From Deltaproteobacteria bacterium (lineage in GTDB: Bacteria; Desulfobacterota; Desulfobacteria; Desulfobacterales; SURF-15), in the NCBI GenBank assembly GCA_013349495.1, contig DUZK01000003.1:1-41532 (forward strand): DNA of 41,532 nucleotides. Reading direction: 5' to 3'. Of this stretch, positions 9,846-19,423 are shown piece by piece. The position numbers were made by a program, and so were the translations under genes. Below the pieces are notes generated by a model that searched no databases, was not told the DNA's origin, and worked only from the letters and a program-made list of their open reading frames with translations. Numbering within the stretch: position 1 is the first letter of the stretch; the number at the start of each line of letters is the position of its first letter.

Positions 9846-10579
9846 AGAAACGCGTGGTGGAATTCGGCGAATGGCTATGTAAGGCGGTCTTGAAATATGT
9901 CCCCCACCGTCAGTGGGTTTTCAGTATTCCAAAACGGCTTCGAATCTATTTTATGTTCGATCGCAGTCTTCTTACAAAACTGAGCCGGTGCGCATGGAAA
10001 GTACTGAACCTATATTTGACGCAAGCCGTACCCTATGACGATGCCAACGCTGGTGCTGCAGTCGCTGTGCAAAGCTTTGGCGATTTCCAAAATTTCCATC
10101 CCCATCTACATGTTCTCGCCACCGATGGTTGCTTTTACAACGACGGCGCTTTCATGATCTGTCCTCCCCTCAAAACCACAGAGCTTGAAGAAGTTTTCCG
10201 ACATGAAGTGTTCAAAATGCTTAAAGCTGAGGGTAAAATAAATGACACGGTGATCGAAAACATGCTCAATTGGCATCACAGCGGCTTTAACGTTTATTGC
10301 GGTAACGCCATTTGGCCTCACAATGAAGAGGGCCTTGAGAATTTGGCGCGCTATATCATCCGTGCGTCATTTTCTCAAGAACGGATGACATATATTACAA
10401 CCGATGATTCCCCCGATGGCACTGCAAAAGTGATATACGAATCGAAAGACGGCAAGACCTCAAAAACCTTCGATGCCCTCGATTGGTTGGCTCAGCTTAT
10501 CACCCATATCCCCAACAGGGGGGAAAAACGGGGTCGCATCTTAAATATTAATTATTCAAAACAAACAGTTAATAATTAA
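9846..10579 (+). pseudogene. IS91-family (HUH/Y2) transposase, central fragment
   Basis: QKRVVEFGEWLC...FGDFQNFHPHLHVLATDGCF (HUH motif)...IIRASFSQERM...HIPNRGEK then homology stops; lacks N-terminal zinc region and C-terminus. Confidence 0.9.
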
Positions 10580-10774
10580 GACCCTATATGGTTCTCGCCC
10601 GATGATTTCAGACCGCGCATCCGGATCATCCCTCACGTTTCCCTGTTCAACCCCTATGGTCGCCGATCTCGGATATGCATCACCCACGGCGATCGAAACC
10701 GACGGAACGATGAGGAGAGAAGTGATAAGGAAGATATATGGGATGTAGCGAATCATCACTTTAAGGTGATTCAC
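10575..10774 (-). pseudogene. Truncated secreted protein with signal peptide and SH3b-like start
   Basis: MNHLKVMIRYIPYIFLITSLLIVPSVSIAVGDAYPRSATIGVEQGNVRDDPDARSEIIGREPY; runs into the IS91 junction. Confidence 0.5.
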
Positions 10775-10818
10775 GGAAACACTTCATCGCAATCCGTTCC
10801 GCCTGCCCTCAAACCGTT

Positions 10819-11991
10819 TCAAAATGATTTGAGCAGGTTTAACCCTCCGCTTGCAAGGGGGGGCATACTCATCACATACGCCGTCGTGTTCACCGCCTGC
10901 TGTGCGGGTCGGGTGACATGAACCACGAGATGCATCCGGTCCGTTTGGAGGATCTCCGGAGCGATCGGGAAAAGAGCGCCCAGGCCCTTGATACCTGCCA
11001 CTGCATTTGAAAAACCCATCTGCTTCCAGATGCCGTCGTTTTCCTTGGGCACGGCAAAGGTGCCGAGGATGTCCCGGCCGCCTTCGCTCCATCCCCCTTC
11101 CTTGTGTTCGATCTGCTTTCCGCCGGACCACCGGGTGTATGTCCAGCTGACCGTCAGCGTCCATTCCCGATAGAGCTCGTATATTTCATAGAGTGTCGGT
11201 CCTGCTTTATTGCCGTTGTCGTCCATGAGATAGACGGTTTGAAAGGTGCCCTTGTCAGGGGAGTCGAGTATGGTGGTGCTGATATGAAGCCCCTTTTGGG
11301 TCATCTTCCCGCCCACCCTGATTTTCGTTCCGGTTGCCGGATCCGAGAAGGTGCGCTTCATACTATCAGAGCAAGGGTCTTTGGCCAGTTTCGGCGCTTT
11401 CTCCGCCTTGTCATCACCGCCGCGGCCGCCGAACACGCCTTTGGTAAGGCCGCTCAGAGCACCGCCAAGCATACCCGTTGCCTGCTCCGCAACCTTCTGC
11501 TTCCGGCGCGCGCCTGTTCCGACATCGGCATTCTTGCCGACCGAAACAGGCTGGGCCGCCTTCTCGATAACGGAAACCACGTCCTTATCAAGGGCACATA
11601 TACCGCCGTCAAGATCCATGGAAACAAGGGACAATGCCCCACTGTCGATCTGAAATGCCCCTGTTTCGCTCGGTACTGATTTTATAGGCGTCATCGACAA
11701 TTTAACCGGCCACTTATAAGTGATCGTATTCCCAGCTGCCTCTGTCACCTTGACGACCTCAGGTCTGACTATGAAGCCTTCAGGCAGGCTGAGCGTTGCA
11801 CGCCCTTCAGAATCGGTCCGGGTCTCTCCGATCGACTCCCCTTCCGCCGTCTCTATTTTGACGGTGGCGTCCGGCACGGACCGGCCGCTCTGCGTTACGA
11901 TCAGATTGCCGGTCACTGCAAACACCGGCGCAGAAAAAAGGACAAAAGATAGGGTGAAAGATGAAACAAGCGCAGAAGTCTTCATTTTCAT
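10819..11991 (-). CDS. Secreted hypothetical protein with N-terminal Ig-like/carboxypeptidase-regulatory-like domain
   Basis: Signal peptide MKMKTSALVSSFTLSFVLFSAPVFA followed by VTGNLIVTQSGRSVPDATVKIETAEGESIGETRTDSEGRATLSLPEGF. Confidence 0.75.
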   Translation of the reverse strand: MKMKTSALVSSFTLSFVLFSAPVFAVTGNLIVTQSGRSVPDATVKIETAEGESIGETRTDSEGRATLSLPEGFIVRPEVVKVTEAAGNTITYKWPVKLSMTPIKSVPSETGAFQIDSGALSLVSMDLDGGICALDKDVVSVIEKAAQPVSVGKNADVGTGARRKQKVAEQATGMLGGALSGLTKGVFGGRGGDDKAEKAPKLAKDPCSDSMKRTFSDPATGTKIRVGGKMTQKGLHISTTILDSPDKGTFQTVYLMDDNGNKAGPTLYEIYELYREWTLTVSWTYTRWSGGKQIEHKEGGWSEGGRDILGTFAVPKENDGIWKQMGFSNAVAGIKGLGALFPIAPEILQTDRMHLVVHVTRPAQQAVNTTAYVMSMPPLASGGLNLLKSF

Positions 11992-12013
11992 GTCTCTTCT
12001 CCTTTTGAAGTCT

Positions 12014-14269
12014 TTATCCCAGCTTGAGATTGAACCGCGATTCACGCTTAAAGCCGTTTTCGTGTTCCACAATGAGGCGGAGCGTCCAGGTCTTGGCGCC
12101 CTTGAAATGCTGCGGGGCAATGAGCGCAAGCTGTCCGCCTTTGACGGGTGCGGTAATATCATCCGAGACCTTGTTCCATTTTGTCGGATGGTTTCCCTTT
12201 CCCGCCGCTATCCAGGCCCGTTTAAAATGATCCGCCATGGCGCGGCCGGAAACCTCGATATGGAACTTCCCCTCCTTTTTTGTTCCGGCAACTTTAAAGA
12301 TTCGGGAAATCACATAGAAATTCGGGTCCGCACGGAAGGCAGCCTCGGCATCGAGAAGTCCGTAGCCCGTGAACTGGTCCCATCCCGGCACATCGATGTC
12401 TCTTGCCGAATGGAGGATCATTCTCGTTGCCTGCATGCCGGAAAGCTCCGGGCTCTTCGAGAGGATGAGCGATGCCACACCACTGACAAAGGGCGCGGAA
12501 AAGGATGTTCCGGTGACGCGGTAATAATCCTTGCCCCTGCCTACAAAGGCGGTGCCCGGTTTATAATCCTTCTTCTCGAATTTGAGAAGGTCCGTCCGCT
12601 TGGCGCGAAGCGAGAGGATATCGACGCCCGGAGCGGCGATGTCGATACCCGCTCCCCATCCGGAATAGCCAACCCTTTTATCGTCAGGTCCCGTGGCTGC
12701 GACCGTGACAACCCCCGGAAGCCCGGCAGGCGAATACTCATTTGTATTCATTCCCTCATTTCCCGCAGCGGCAACAACGACAACCCCTTTGCTCCTCGCA
12801 TAGCCAACTGCGAGGAGTTCCATGCGGTTGAGGCGCTTTCCGCCGATGCTGATATTGACGACGCGTGCCCCGTTGTTCACGGCATAAATGATGGCCTTGG
12901 CGATATCAAAAGCCCAGCCCCTGCCGTTCCACTCCATGGCCTTGATCGGCATAATCTTCGCCCATGGGTTCACTCCCGCAATGCCAATCTTGTTGTTTAT
13001 CAAAGCGGCAATGATGCCTGCAGTAATCGTTCCATGACCGTTGATATCTCCGATATCGTTGTTGTTATCGACAAAGTTCCACCCATGGACGTCATCCACA
13101 TAGCCGTTCTTGTCGTCGTCCTCGCCGTTGCCGGGGATTTCCTTCCCGTTTTTCCAGAGCGATTCGGAAATCTCGGGATGGGTGCGGTCAATGCCCGTGT
13201 CTATGACCGCAACGATGACAGGCTTTGCTTTGTTTGGCCAGAGCGATTTCTCCTGATCCTCATGGATGGGCCTGAAGCCGATGCGGTGGAGACCCCACTG
13301 GTCGAAATAACTCTGACCCCAGCTTCCACGGCTCTTGAACAGGGGATCATTCGGGAATGTTTCAGACTGCTGGATCTTGCGGGGGTCGTCTTCAATTATG
13401 AAAGGCTCTAAAGGCTTCGGTTCTTTGAAAAACTTATAGCGAAAAACCATGCCGCTGTCATCCGGTTCAATGCCGAGATCATCATCGTCAAAGGGGGATA
13501 ACCACTCAAAGACAAACATATCGGCTGTTGTTTCAGTTGCGGCTCCGGCCTTATCTTCTGAAGAAGTTCCCAATTTTTGCTTCTCGCGCCACCAGTCTAC
13601 TATCATCCATTCTAAGACCAATTCAATCTCTTTACTTTTTTCCAACTCAACCGGGCCTGAACCGCCATTGATAATAACGATCGGCTGAAGATACGGGACA
13701 ACACTCTCGATTTTTATATCTTCTTCCGTCTCTTCTTCTGTCTCTGTCGCATCCAATCCACTTGATTTCCGATGCTCTATCAAAAGATTGCCTATTCTTG
13801 CCCAATCTTTTTCATCTTCACCCGTAAGAAGATATATCGCTTTTGCCAATTCTGTTGCTCTATCCTCAGGGCGCTCTTCATGGAGAATGACCATGTGGCG
13901 CTTCGGGGTCGGCTTGAGCTGAACGGAGCCGCTTTGGATGAGATCTTCACCGGTGACTGTGACAGCCTTGTGACCCTCTGCATCAATAACGTATTCAGAT
14001 TTCGGGTTGATCAGGTGACCGCCCTTTACGACATCGATAGACTCGTCTTCCGGGGCGTCTTTGTCCGGTATTTCAATCGTTGTCGTCTCTATGGGTTCTC
14101 CTTTTGTGTCAGTGGCCTTGATATCCCCTATGCTGACAGCCCGGCCTGATGAGGTGTATGCGGCAAAAATGAAGCATACCATGAAGGTTACGGGCAGAAC
14201 TTTGAAAGCAGGAGAAGCGTTCCGTTTTAGGGTCTCCTGGGGGGAATGGATATGTTTGCGATGGATCAT
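12014..14269 (-). CDS. Secreted S8 family (subtilisin-like) serine protease with long N-terminal region
   Basis: Catalytic motifs VIAVIDTGIDRTHPEI region (D), DINGHGTITAGIIA (H), GTSFSAPFVSGVASL (S). Confidence 0.95.
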   Translation of the reverse strand: MIHRKHIHSPQETLKRNASPAFKVLPVTFMVCFIFAAYTSSGRAVSIGDIKATDTKGEPIETTTIEIPDKDAPEDESIDVVKGGHLINPKSEYVIDAEGHKAVTVTGEDLIQSGSVQLKPTPKRHMVILHEERPEDRATELAKAIYLLTGEDEKDWARIGNLLIEHRKSSGLDATETEEETEEDIKIESVVPYLQPIVIINGGSGPVELEKSKEIELVLEWMIVDWWREKQKLGTSSEDKAGAATETTADMFVFEWLSPFDDDDLGIEPDDSGMVFRYKFFKEPKPLEPFIIEDDPRKIQQSETFPNDPLFKSRGSWGQSYFDQWGLHRIGFRPIHEDQEKSLWPNKAKPVIVAVIDTGIDRTHPEISESLWKNGKEIPGNGEDDDKNGYVDDVHGWNFVDNNNDIGDINGHGTITAGIIAALINNKIGIAGVNPWAKIMPIKAMEWNGRGWAFDIAKAIIYAVNNGARVVNISIGGKRLNRMELLAVGYARSKGVVVVAAAGNEGMNTNEYSPAGLPGVVTVAATGPDDKRVGYSGWGAGIDIAAPGVDILSLRAKRTDLLKFEKKDYKPGTAFVGRGKDYYRVTGTSFSAPFVSGVASLILSKSPELSGMQATRMILHSARDIDVPGWDQFTGYGLLDAEAAFRADPNFYVISRIFKVAGTKKEGKFHIEVSGRAMADHFKRAWIAAGKGNHPTKWNKVSDDITAPVKGGQLALIAPQHFKGAKTWTLRLIVEHENGFKRESRFNLKLG

Positions 14270-14929
14270 GGCAACCTCCTTTTTTGAATGATACAGAGGC
14301 TTTCTGATTTACGGCTGATCGGTCGATGAGAAAAGTTGCAGTAACTTCATGAAAATATAGACATTCCGGTCAACAAAAAGCAAGCCCTTTCTTCAATACC
14401 ATCCCATTGGCGATATCACGCGGAAGATCATATGATGTAAAATATCGAGATCGTATTATGCAATCGACCGGATCCCATCTGTTTCAACAACGACACGCGG
14501 GCGGCCGCCCATTGAAGAGATCCCCATCTCTTCGGTGGAGATGTTGCTTGGACCATACCCCGGCGCCGGAAAGAGGCCCATCCGCACGGTGATGATCGCA
14601 GACTCCGAATGACGCATGAAAATTGTGGTTGAAAGGTAATGGAATCTCTAATACATTTTTCTCCGGCAGGTTCTTTTCTCTTATCATTCCTGAAAGAAAG
14701 AATTATAATCGGATACCATTAACGCCATGCGTTGCGGGTTGAAAATGTTACGGCTTGGCATGCAGGGGTTCCGGTTCAAAACCGTCGATGGGCTGATCCG
14801 GAGTCGAAGGCACTCCGGGCCGCGATCCCTCGCAGGCGAAAACCGAAGCGGCACCGGTCCGGAACCAAAAGGTACGGTCCGTTTCATTCAATTATACTTA
14901 AAGGAGGTCAGTCATGGTTGAGACAAAAC

Positions 14930-15202
14930 AAGGTTTCACGTTTTCGGTATGCTAAAAATTGGGCGCGGCTGATCCAAAAGATATATAATGTTGATCCCTT
15001 ATTATGCCCTAAGTGCCTGGGTTCAATGAAAATAATATCGATCATCGAGGATGGTAAGATTATTGAAAAGATACTGAGACACTTGGGCTTATGGGAAACC
15101 AGAAACCATGACCCGCCCGCTAAAATCGCCTCCCATATCCCTGATCTTACATATGACGATTCTTATTCTCAGCTTTCACCTACCAACTCTTGGCTCCAAT
15201 AA
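14930..15202 (+). pseudogene. IS91-family transposase, C-terminal fragment
   Basis: FRYAKNWARLIQKIYNVDPLLCPKCLGSMKIISIIEDGKIIEKILRHLGLWETRNHDPPAK; same family as copy at 20672-21511. Confidence 0.88.
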
Positions 15203-15503
15203 TCCTGGAATCATCCTTTAAGCATACCGGAAATTTGCGTCCAAATTTTTCAAAAAACAGGCTTTTTTGATAAGTCTTGTTCCATTGCCGCGCTTTATCC
15301 ATATCTTTAATGATCGGCAATGAATCTTCCAATTCACCCTCCACAACATCAAGTGGCCTATATCCGGTTGACACACAATCCTTCTTCTGACATATTCACA
15401 CTCGCAAAAAGCAACTTCTTATTATTCATAGATATTCACCTTGACTTAGTTTATCTCATGTATTAGCTTAGCTTCATTCTGCCGTGTAAAGAGAGGTCTT
15501 AAA

Positions 15504-15734
15504 ATGCAGGTAAATATCCATGAAGCAAAGACAAATCTTTCCCGCCTTCTCTCCCAGGTGCAGAAAGGTGAAGAGATTATTATTGCCAAGGCAGGGAAGC
15601 CAATCGCCCTCTTGACAAAATTTACAGCAGAAATACCCAAACGAATGCTGGGCAGGGATGCCGAACTGTTTGAAGTGCCGGACGACTTTGATGATCCATT
15701 GCCGGAAGATATTCTAAAAAGTTTTGAATCATGA
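15504..15734 (+). CDS. Phd/YefM-family antitoxin
   Basis: MQVNIHEAKTNLSRLLSQVQKGEEIIIAKAGKPIALLTKF; overlaps downstream PIN gene. Confidence 0.92.
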   Translation: MQVNIHEAKTNLSRLLSQVQKGEEIIIAKAGKPIALLTKFTAEIPKRMLGRDAELFEVPDDFDDPLPEDILKSFES

Positions 15735-16129
15735 ACAGACTCCTTCTTGATACGAATGTCTGGCTCTGGAGCATAACCACTCCTCGTAAGCTCGGAAGAG
15801 AAGGGCTCAGACTGCTCGAAAATACCGCTAACGAGTTGTTCCTGTCAGCGGCAAGCTCGTGGGAAATCGCGATTAAGTACAGACTGGGCAGGCTTCCGTT
15901 GCCCGAACCCCCTCACAGATTTATTCCACCGCGATTGATTCGGGACGGAATAAAGCCGCTTGCCGTGGAACACCACCACGCATGCCACGTGGCAAATCTT
16001 CCGGATCTTCATCGAGATCCTTTTGATCGTCTCTTAATTGCACAGGCTCAGACCGAACATTTGGCTTTTATCACCGCAGACCAGAGGCTAAAGGATTATA
16101 AGGTGGAAATGATTCTCATTAATCATTAG
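15731..16129 (+). CDS. PIN-domain toxin (VapC-like)
   Basis: MNRLLLDTNVWLWSITTPRKLG...SSWEIAIKYRLGRLPL...HRDPFDRLLIAQAQTE. Confidence 0.92.
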   Translation: MNRLLLDTNVWLWSITTPRKLGREGLRLLENTANELFLSAASSWEIAIKYRLGRLPLPEPPHRFIPPRLIRDGIKPLAVEHHHACHVANLPDLHRDPFDRLLIAQAQTEHLAFITADQRLKDYKVEMILINH

Positions 16130-16151
16130 GCTATCAGGAAAGGAAGTGGCT

Positions 16152-16790
16152 ATGGTTTCTTTTGAAGCGATCACCAAGGCGGTTACCTCCGGGGACGGCA
16201 ACCTGGCATACGAGCTGACAAAGAGCGCGCTGGACGCTGATGTTTCTCCCAACGATATTCTGGATAAAGGCTTGATTCCCGGCCTGCAGGAGGTGGGCGA
16301 CCAGTTTGAAAGCGGCGATTTTTTTCTGCCCGAATTGATCGTGGCCGGCGATGCTGTTTCCAAAGCATTGGAGCTTTTGGATCCGATACTCGGTAAAGAA
16401 GGTGCGGCGACAAAGGGAAAGTTCTTGATCGGTACGGTCAAGGGAGACATCCACGACCTGGGGAAAAACATTGTTATCATGATGCTTAAGGGAAACGGGT
16501 GGAAAGTCACGGATTTGGGCGTGGACATATCTCCGGATGAGTTCTGCACGGCCGTGGCCGAAGGAGATTATGACGTCCTCGGCTTATCGTCTTTGTTGAC
16601 CATGACCATGCCGAATGCAGCCCAAACTATTGAAGCACTGAAGGCAAAGGGCCTCAGGGACAAGATCAAGGTGATGGTCGGCGGGGCCCCGACTAAGGCC
16701 GAATGGGCACAAAAAATCGGCGCAGACGCCCATGCAAAAGACGGCCCTTCCGCTGCAAGGGTGGCGGCAGAACTGATTGCAAACGCATAG
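16152..16790 (+). CDS. Corrinoid (cobalamin-binding) methyltransferase protein, MtaC/MtbC-like
   Basis: GTVKGDIHDLGKNIVIMMLKGNGWKVTDLG (DxHxxG) and KVMVGGAP. Confidence 0.95.
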   Translation: MVSFEAITKAVTSGDGNLAYELTKSALDADVSPNDILDKGLIPGLQEVGDQFESGDFFLPELIVAGDAVSKALELLDPILGKEGAATKGKFLIGTVKGDIHDLGKNIVIMMLKGNGWKVTDLGVDISPDEFCTAVAEGDYDVLGLSSLLTMTMPNAAQTIEALKAKGLRDKIKVMVGGAPTKAEWAQKIGADAHAKDGPSAARVAAELIANA

Positions 16791-16806
16791 TCTAAAGGAG
16801 ATACCC

Positions 16807-17859
16807 ATGAAAAGCATGAACGGCCTTGAGCGCATAAAGACAGCCTTAAAGCTTCAGGAAGCCGACAGAGTCCCTCACTTTGAAAGAGTTGCAACATCCG
16901 TGAGAGAGGCGATCTTGCCCGGCGCTTCTGAAGAAGACTTTATTGAGCACATGGACCTGGACGGAATCCGGTTCGTGGATCGGACCCATTCCTGGGATTA
17001 TGAAATCTTTGATGAAAGCAAGCATATCAAAAAAGATCAGTGGGGCGGCCTGGTACGGTATACCACCGAAGATAATCCGGTTCCCATGGACCCGGCGATC
17101 AAGTCGGAAAAAGATTTGGATGCATACGTGCCTCCGGACCCGGATGCACCTCATCGATACGAATATCTTCAACGGCTGGTAAAGCGGTTTAAAGGGGAGC
17201 GGGCCATCATGGTCGGGTTGACCGACATTTTTGCTTTGGGCAGAGAAAATTTTTTGGGAGATATCGGCTATTTCAGGGCGATGGTGAAGAATCCGGATCT
17301 TATCGAACGGGTCAATGAGATCATTCTCGATTATCAGTTGCGTTATGCAAAGAACTGTATCGAGTTGGGAGCCGATGTCCTGTGGATCAACGGAGACTGG
17401 GCAATGACGGAAAAACCGATGGTTTCCCGGCAGTTTACGGAAAAATTTCTTGCTCCCCCTTTAAAGAAGCTTGTGGATTTTGCCCATGAGCGCGGCATCC
17501 CTTGTGTAAAGCACACGGACGGTAATATATGGCCCATATACGATGTGATTCTCGATACGGGAATCGACGGTTTGCATCCCATCGATCCCATGGCGGGAAT
17601 GGATATCGGCGAAGCCAAGGAGAAGTTTGGAGATCGGGTTTGTTTGTGCGGCAATGTGAGTTGTGCTTTTAGTCTGGTCTCAGGGACTGTGGAAGAAGTA
17701 AAACAGGAGACAAAAGAAGTCATCCGGAAAGCCGGTAAAGGCGGGGGGTTCATTTGTATGTCGAGCAACTCCATCCATTCCGGGGTTAACCCCAAAAACT
17801 ATGTGGCCATGGTCGAAGCGATCCGGGAATATGGTTCGTATCCGTTGGCGCTGGATTAG
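16807..17859 (+). CDS. Uroporphyrinogen decarboxylase-family methyltransferase (MtaA/CmuA-like superfamily)
   Basis: MKSMNGLERIKTALKLQEADRVPHFE...KHTDGNIWPIYDVILDTGIDGLHPIDP...CLCGNVSC; paired with corrinoid protein. Confidence 0.92.
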   Translation: MKSMNGLERIKTALKLQEADRVPHFERVATSVREAILPGASEEDFIEHMDLDGIRFVDRTHSWDYEIFDESKHIKKDQWGGLVRYTTEDNPVPMDPAIKSEKDLDAYVPPDPDAPHRYEYLQRLVKRFKGERAIMVGLTDIFALGRENFLGDIGYFRAMVKNPDLIERVNEIILDYQLRYAKNCIELGADVLWINGDWAMTEKPMVSRQFTEKFLAPPLKKLVDFAHERGIPCVKHTDGNIWPIYDVILDTGIDGLHPIDPMAGMDIGEAKEKFGDRVCLCGNVSCAFSLVSGTVEEVKQETKEVIRKAGKGGGFICMSSNSIHSGVNPKNYVAMVEAIREYGSYPLALD

Positions 17860-17883
17860 AAATAAGGCGGTGGGGCAGAAACC

Positions 17884-18372
17884 TTACAGTTGAAGCACGA
17901 ACTTCTGTTCCAGAACCTTTGTGCCCCACTGGGTTCCCTCATGCTGTTCGGAAAGTCTAAACCCGAATTTCTTATAAAGATGGCGGGCGGCATGAAGCCC
18001 GTCGAAGGTCCACAGATATACCTGTCTGTATCCGCATCTTTTACAGAAATCGACGGCTTTCTCCATCAGTTTACTTCCGTAACCGGACCCCCGTACCGCA
18101 GAAGATAGGATGAACCATCTAAGATGCGCACCTTCGGATCCGGCTTTGGCCCCGTCAATAGCCAGGGCGCCTTCAACCCGGCTTTCTTTGCAGATGGTCC
18201 AGAATCCATCCCGATTTTTATCAAGGCTGCTTAAAAATTCAGACATTTCGGTCGCCACCTTTGCTTCGAAATAAAGACCGAATCCCCAGTGCTCGCTGTA
18301 ATAACGCCCATGAAGTTCGGCAATCCTCCCGATGGCCCCTGGCACATAACCTTTTGCGATAACCTGGGTCAT
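17884..18372 (-). CDS. GNAT family N-acetyltransferase
   Basis: WFILSSAVRGSGYGSKLMEKAVDFCKRCGYRQVYLWTFDGLHAARHLYKKFGF. Confidence 0.9.
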   Translation of the reverse strand: MTQVIAKGYVPGAIGRIAELHGRYYSEHWGFGLYFEAKVATEMSEFLSSLDKNRDGFWTICKESRVEGALAIDGAKAGSEGAHLRWFILSSAVRGSGYGSKLMEKAVDFCKRCGYRQVYLWTFDGLHAARHLYKKFGFRLSEQHEGTQWGTKVLEQKFVLQL

Positions 18373-18383
18373 AACCGCCTCAA

Positions 18384-18977
18384 TTATTCAGCAATCGTCA
18401 GTCCGAATTCATCATACAGTTCATCGGATGTTGATACACGGAGGAGCGGATACAGCGGATTGCGCCGATAACTGTTTAACGTTTGCCGGTGAATATCTTC
18501 GGTAAATGCAGCGCAGCAGTCCTCCAGCATGACTACCTTGAAATCATGGCATACGGCATCCATCACGGTGGTGATGACACAAAAATGGGTGGCGATTCCT
18601 GCAACGGCACAAAGTGTAATCTCCCTTTCATGAAGCCAGTTTTCAAGACCGGTCTGAAAGAAGGCAGAAAACCGTGGCTTGGGCAACCAATAGTCCTGTT
18701 CCTGAAAATCGAGTTCGTCGATGACCTCGGCACCGGTCGTTCCGGCAATGGCGTGGGGATTCATCCTGCCTTTGAAGATGAAATCGTCTTCATGGTATGC
18801 ATCATTGGAAAACACGATGGGCCATCCTTTGGCTCTAAACCCCCCGATGAGTCGATTGATCGGTTCGACGATTTTCTTTGCATGGGGTGTTATGGGATAA
18901 TTATGGCTCTCTTTAAATACGTCTTTAAGCATATCTATAATCAGCAACGCCGGTTTTTCCAACTGAGGATTCTGCAT
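18384..18977 (-). CDS. Isochorismatase-family cysteine hydrolase
   Basis: ALLIIDMLKDVF...SNDAYHEDDF...LCAVAGIATHFCVITTVMDAVCHDFKVVMLEDCCAA. Confidence 0.9.
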   Translation of the reverse strand: MQNPQLEKPALLIIDMLKDVFKESHNYPITPHAKKIVEPINRLIGGFRAKGWPIVFSNDAYHEDDFIFKGRMNPHAIAGTTGAEVIDELDFQEQDYWLPKPRFSAFFQTGLENWLHEREITLCAVAGIATHFCVITTVMDAVCHDFKVVMLEDCCAAFTEDIHRQTLNSYRRNPLYPLLRVSTSDELYDEFGLTIAE

Positions 18978-19011
18978 ACCTTCAAATCTCCATATCAAGT
19001 TAAATAGGACT

Positions 19012-19057
19012 CAGACCCGCCTGCCGTTCCTGAAGAAATAAGATGGCGGGCAGGTTT
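19012..19057 (+). repeat. 46-nt repeat copy 1 (GC-rich hairpin cassette in a GGACKCAGA...ACGCAGATAAACAC context)
   Basis: cagacccgcctgccgttcctgaagaaataagatggcgggcaggttt, identical to 23380-23425. Confidence 0.95.
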
Positions 19058-19127
19058 ACGCAGATAAACACACATAACACAAGACATGGATCACCTCCAG
19101 GGGGGTTGGAATGATCCTGTGAAACCC

Positions 19128-19160
19128 TCGAATCCTTGACTCCTTGGATCTTTGAACCAT
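19128..19160 (+). repeat. 8-bp-period micro-array (TGAATCCT family)
   Basis: cgaatcct tgactcct tggatctt tgaaccat. Confidence 0.75.
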
Positions 19161-19423
19161 AAGTTTACCCTACCTTGAACCGTCTCGTCAGTCAAAACCT
19201 GTTTTTGGGGTAAATGGAAACATCAACAGCGTAATGATTCTCTTCATGGAACGACCAATAAAATTAAAGTGAATGAATACTTCAATACTTTGACTTTCCA
19301 TAAAAAGTGGTTACTGAAATTATATGTATCGTTTTGAATGCTCCTTGCACCTCAACTCTCTTTTGGTGAAGGGGCAAACATCGTGCAGATGCCGATGATT
19401 CTTAACATCATACAGGTGAGAAA

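Noticed and set aside
11720-13411. 563-aa plus-strand ORF antisense to the S8 protease and its neighbour
   Set aside because: The minus strand carries the intact D/H/S subtilase motifs and signal peptides; the plus-strand translation shows no recognisable family and spans two minus-strand genes.
14407-14920. Possible further mobile-element remnant upstream of the IS91 C-terminal fragment
   Set aside because: No recognisable protein or terminal repeats in either strand; cannot be supported from the sequence alone.
15180-15374. 64-aa minus-strand ORF next to the IS91 C-terminal fragment
   Set aside because: Looks protein-like (LEDSLPIIKDMDKARQWNKTYQKSLFFEKFGRKFP) and may be a truncated gene, but no family could be named.
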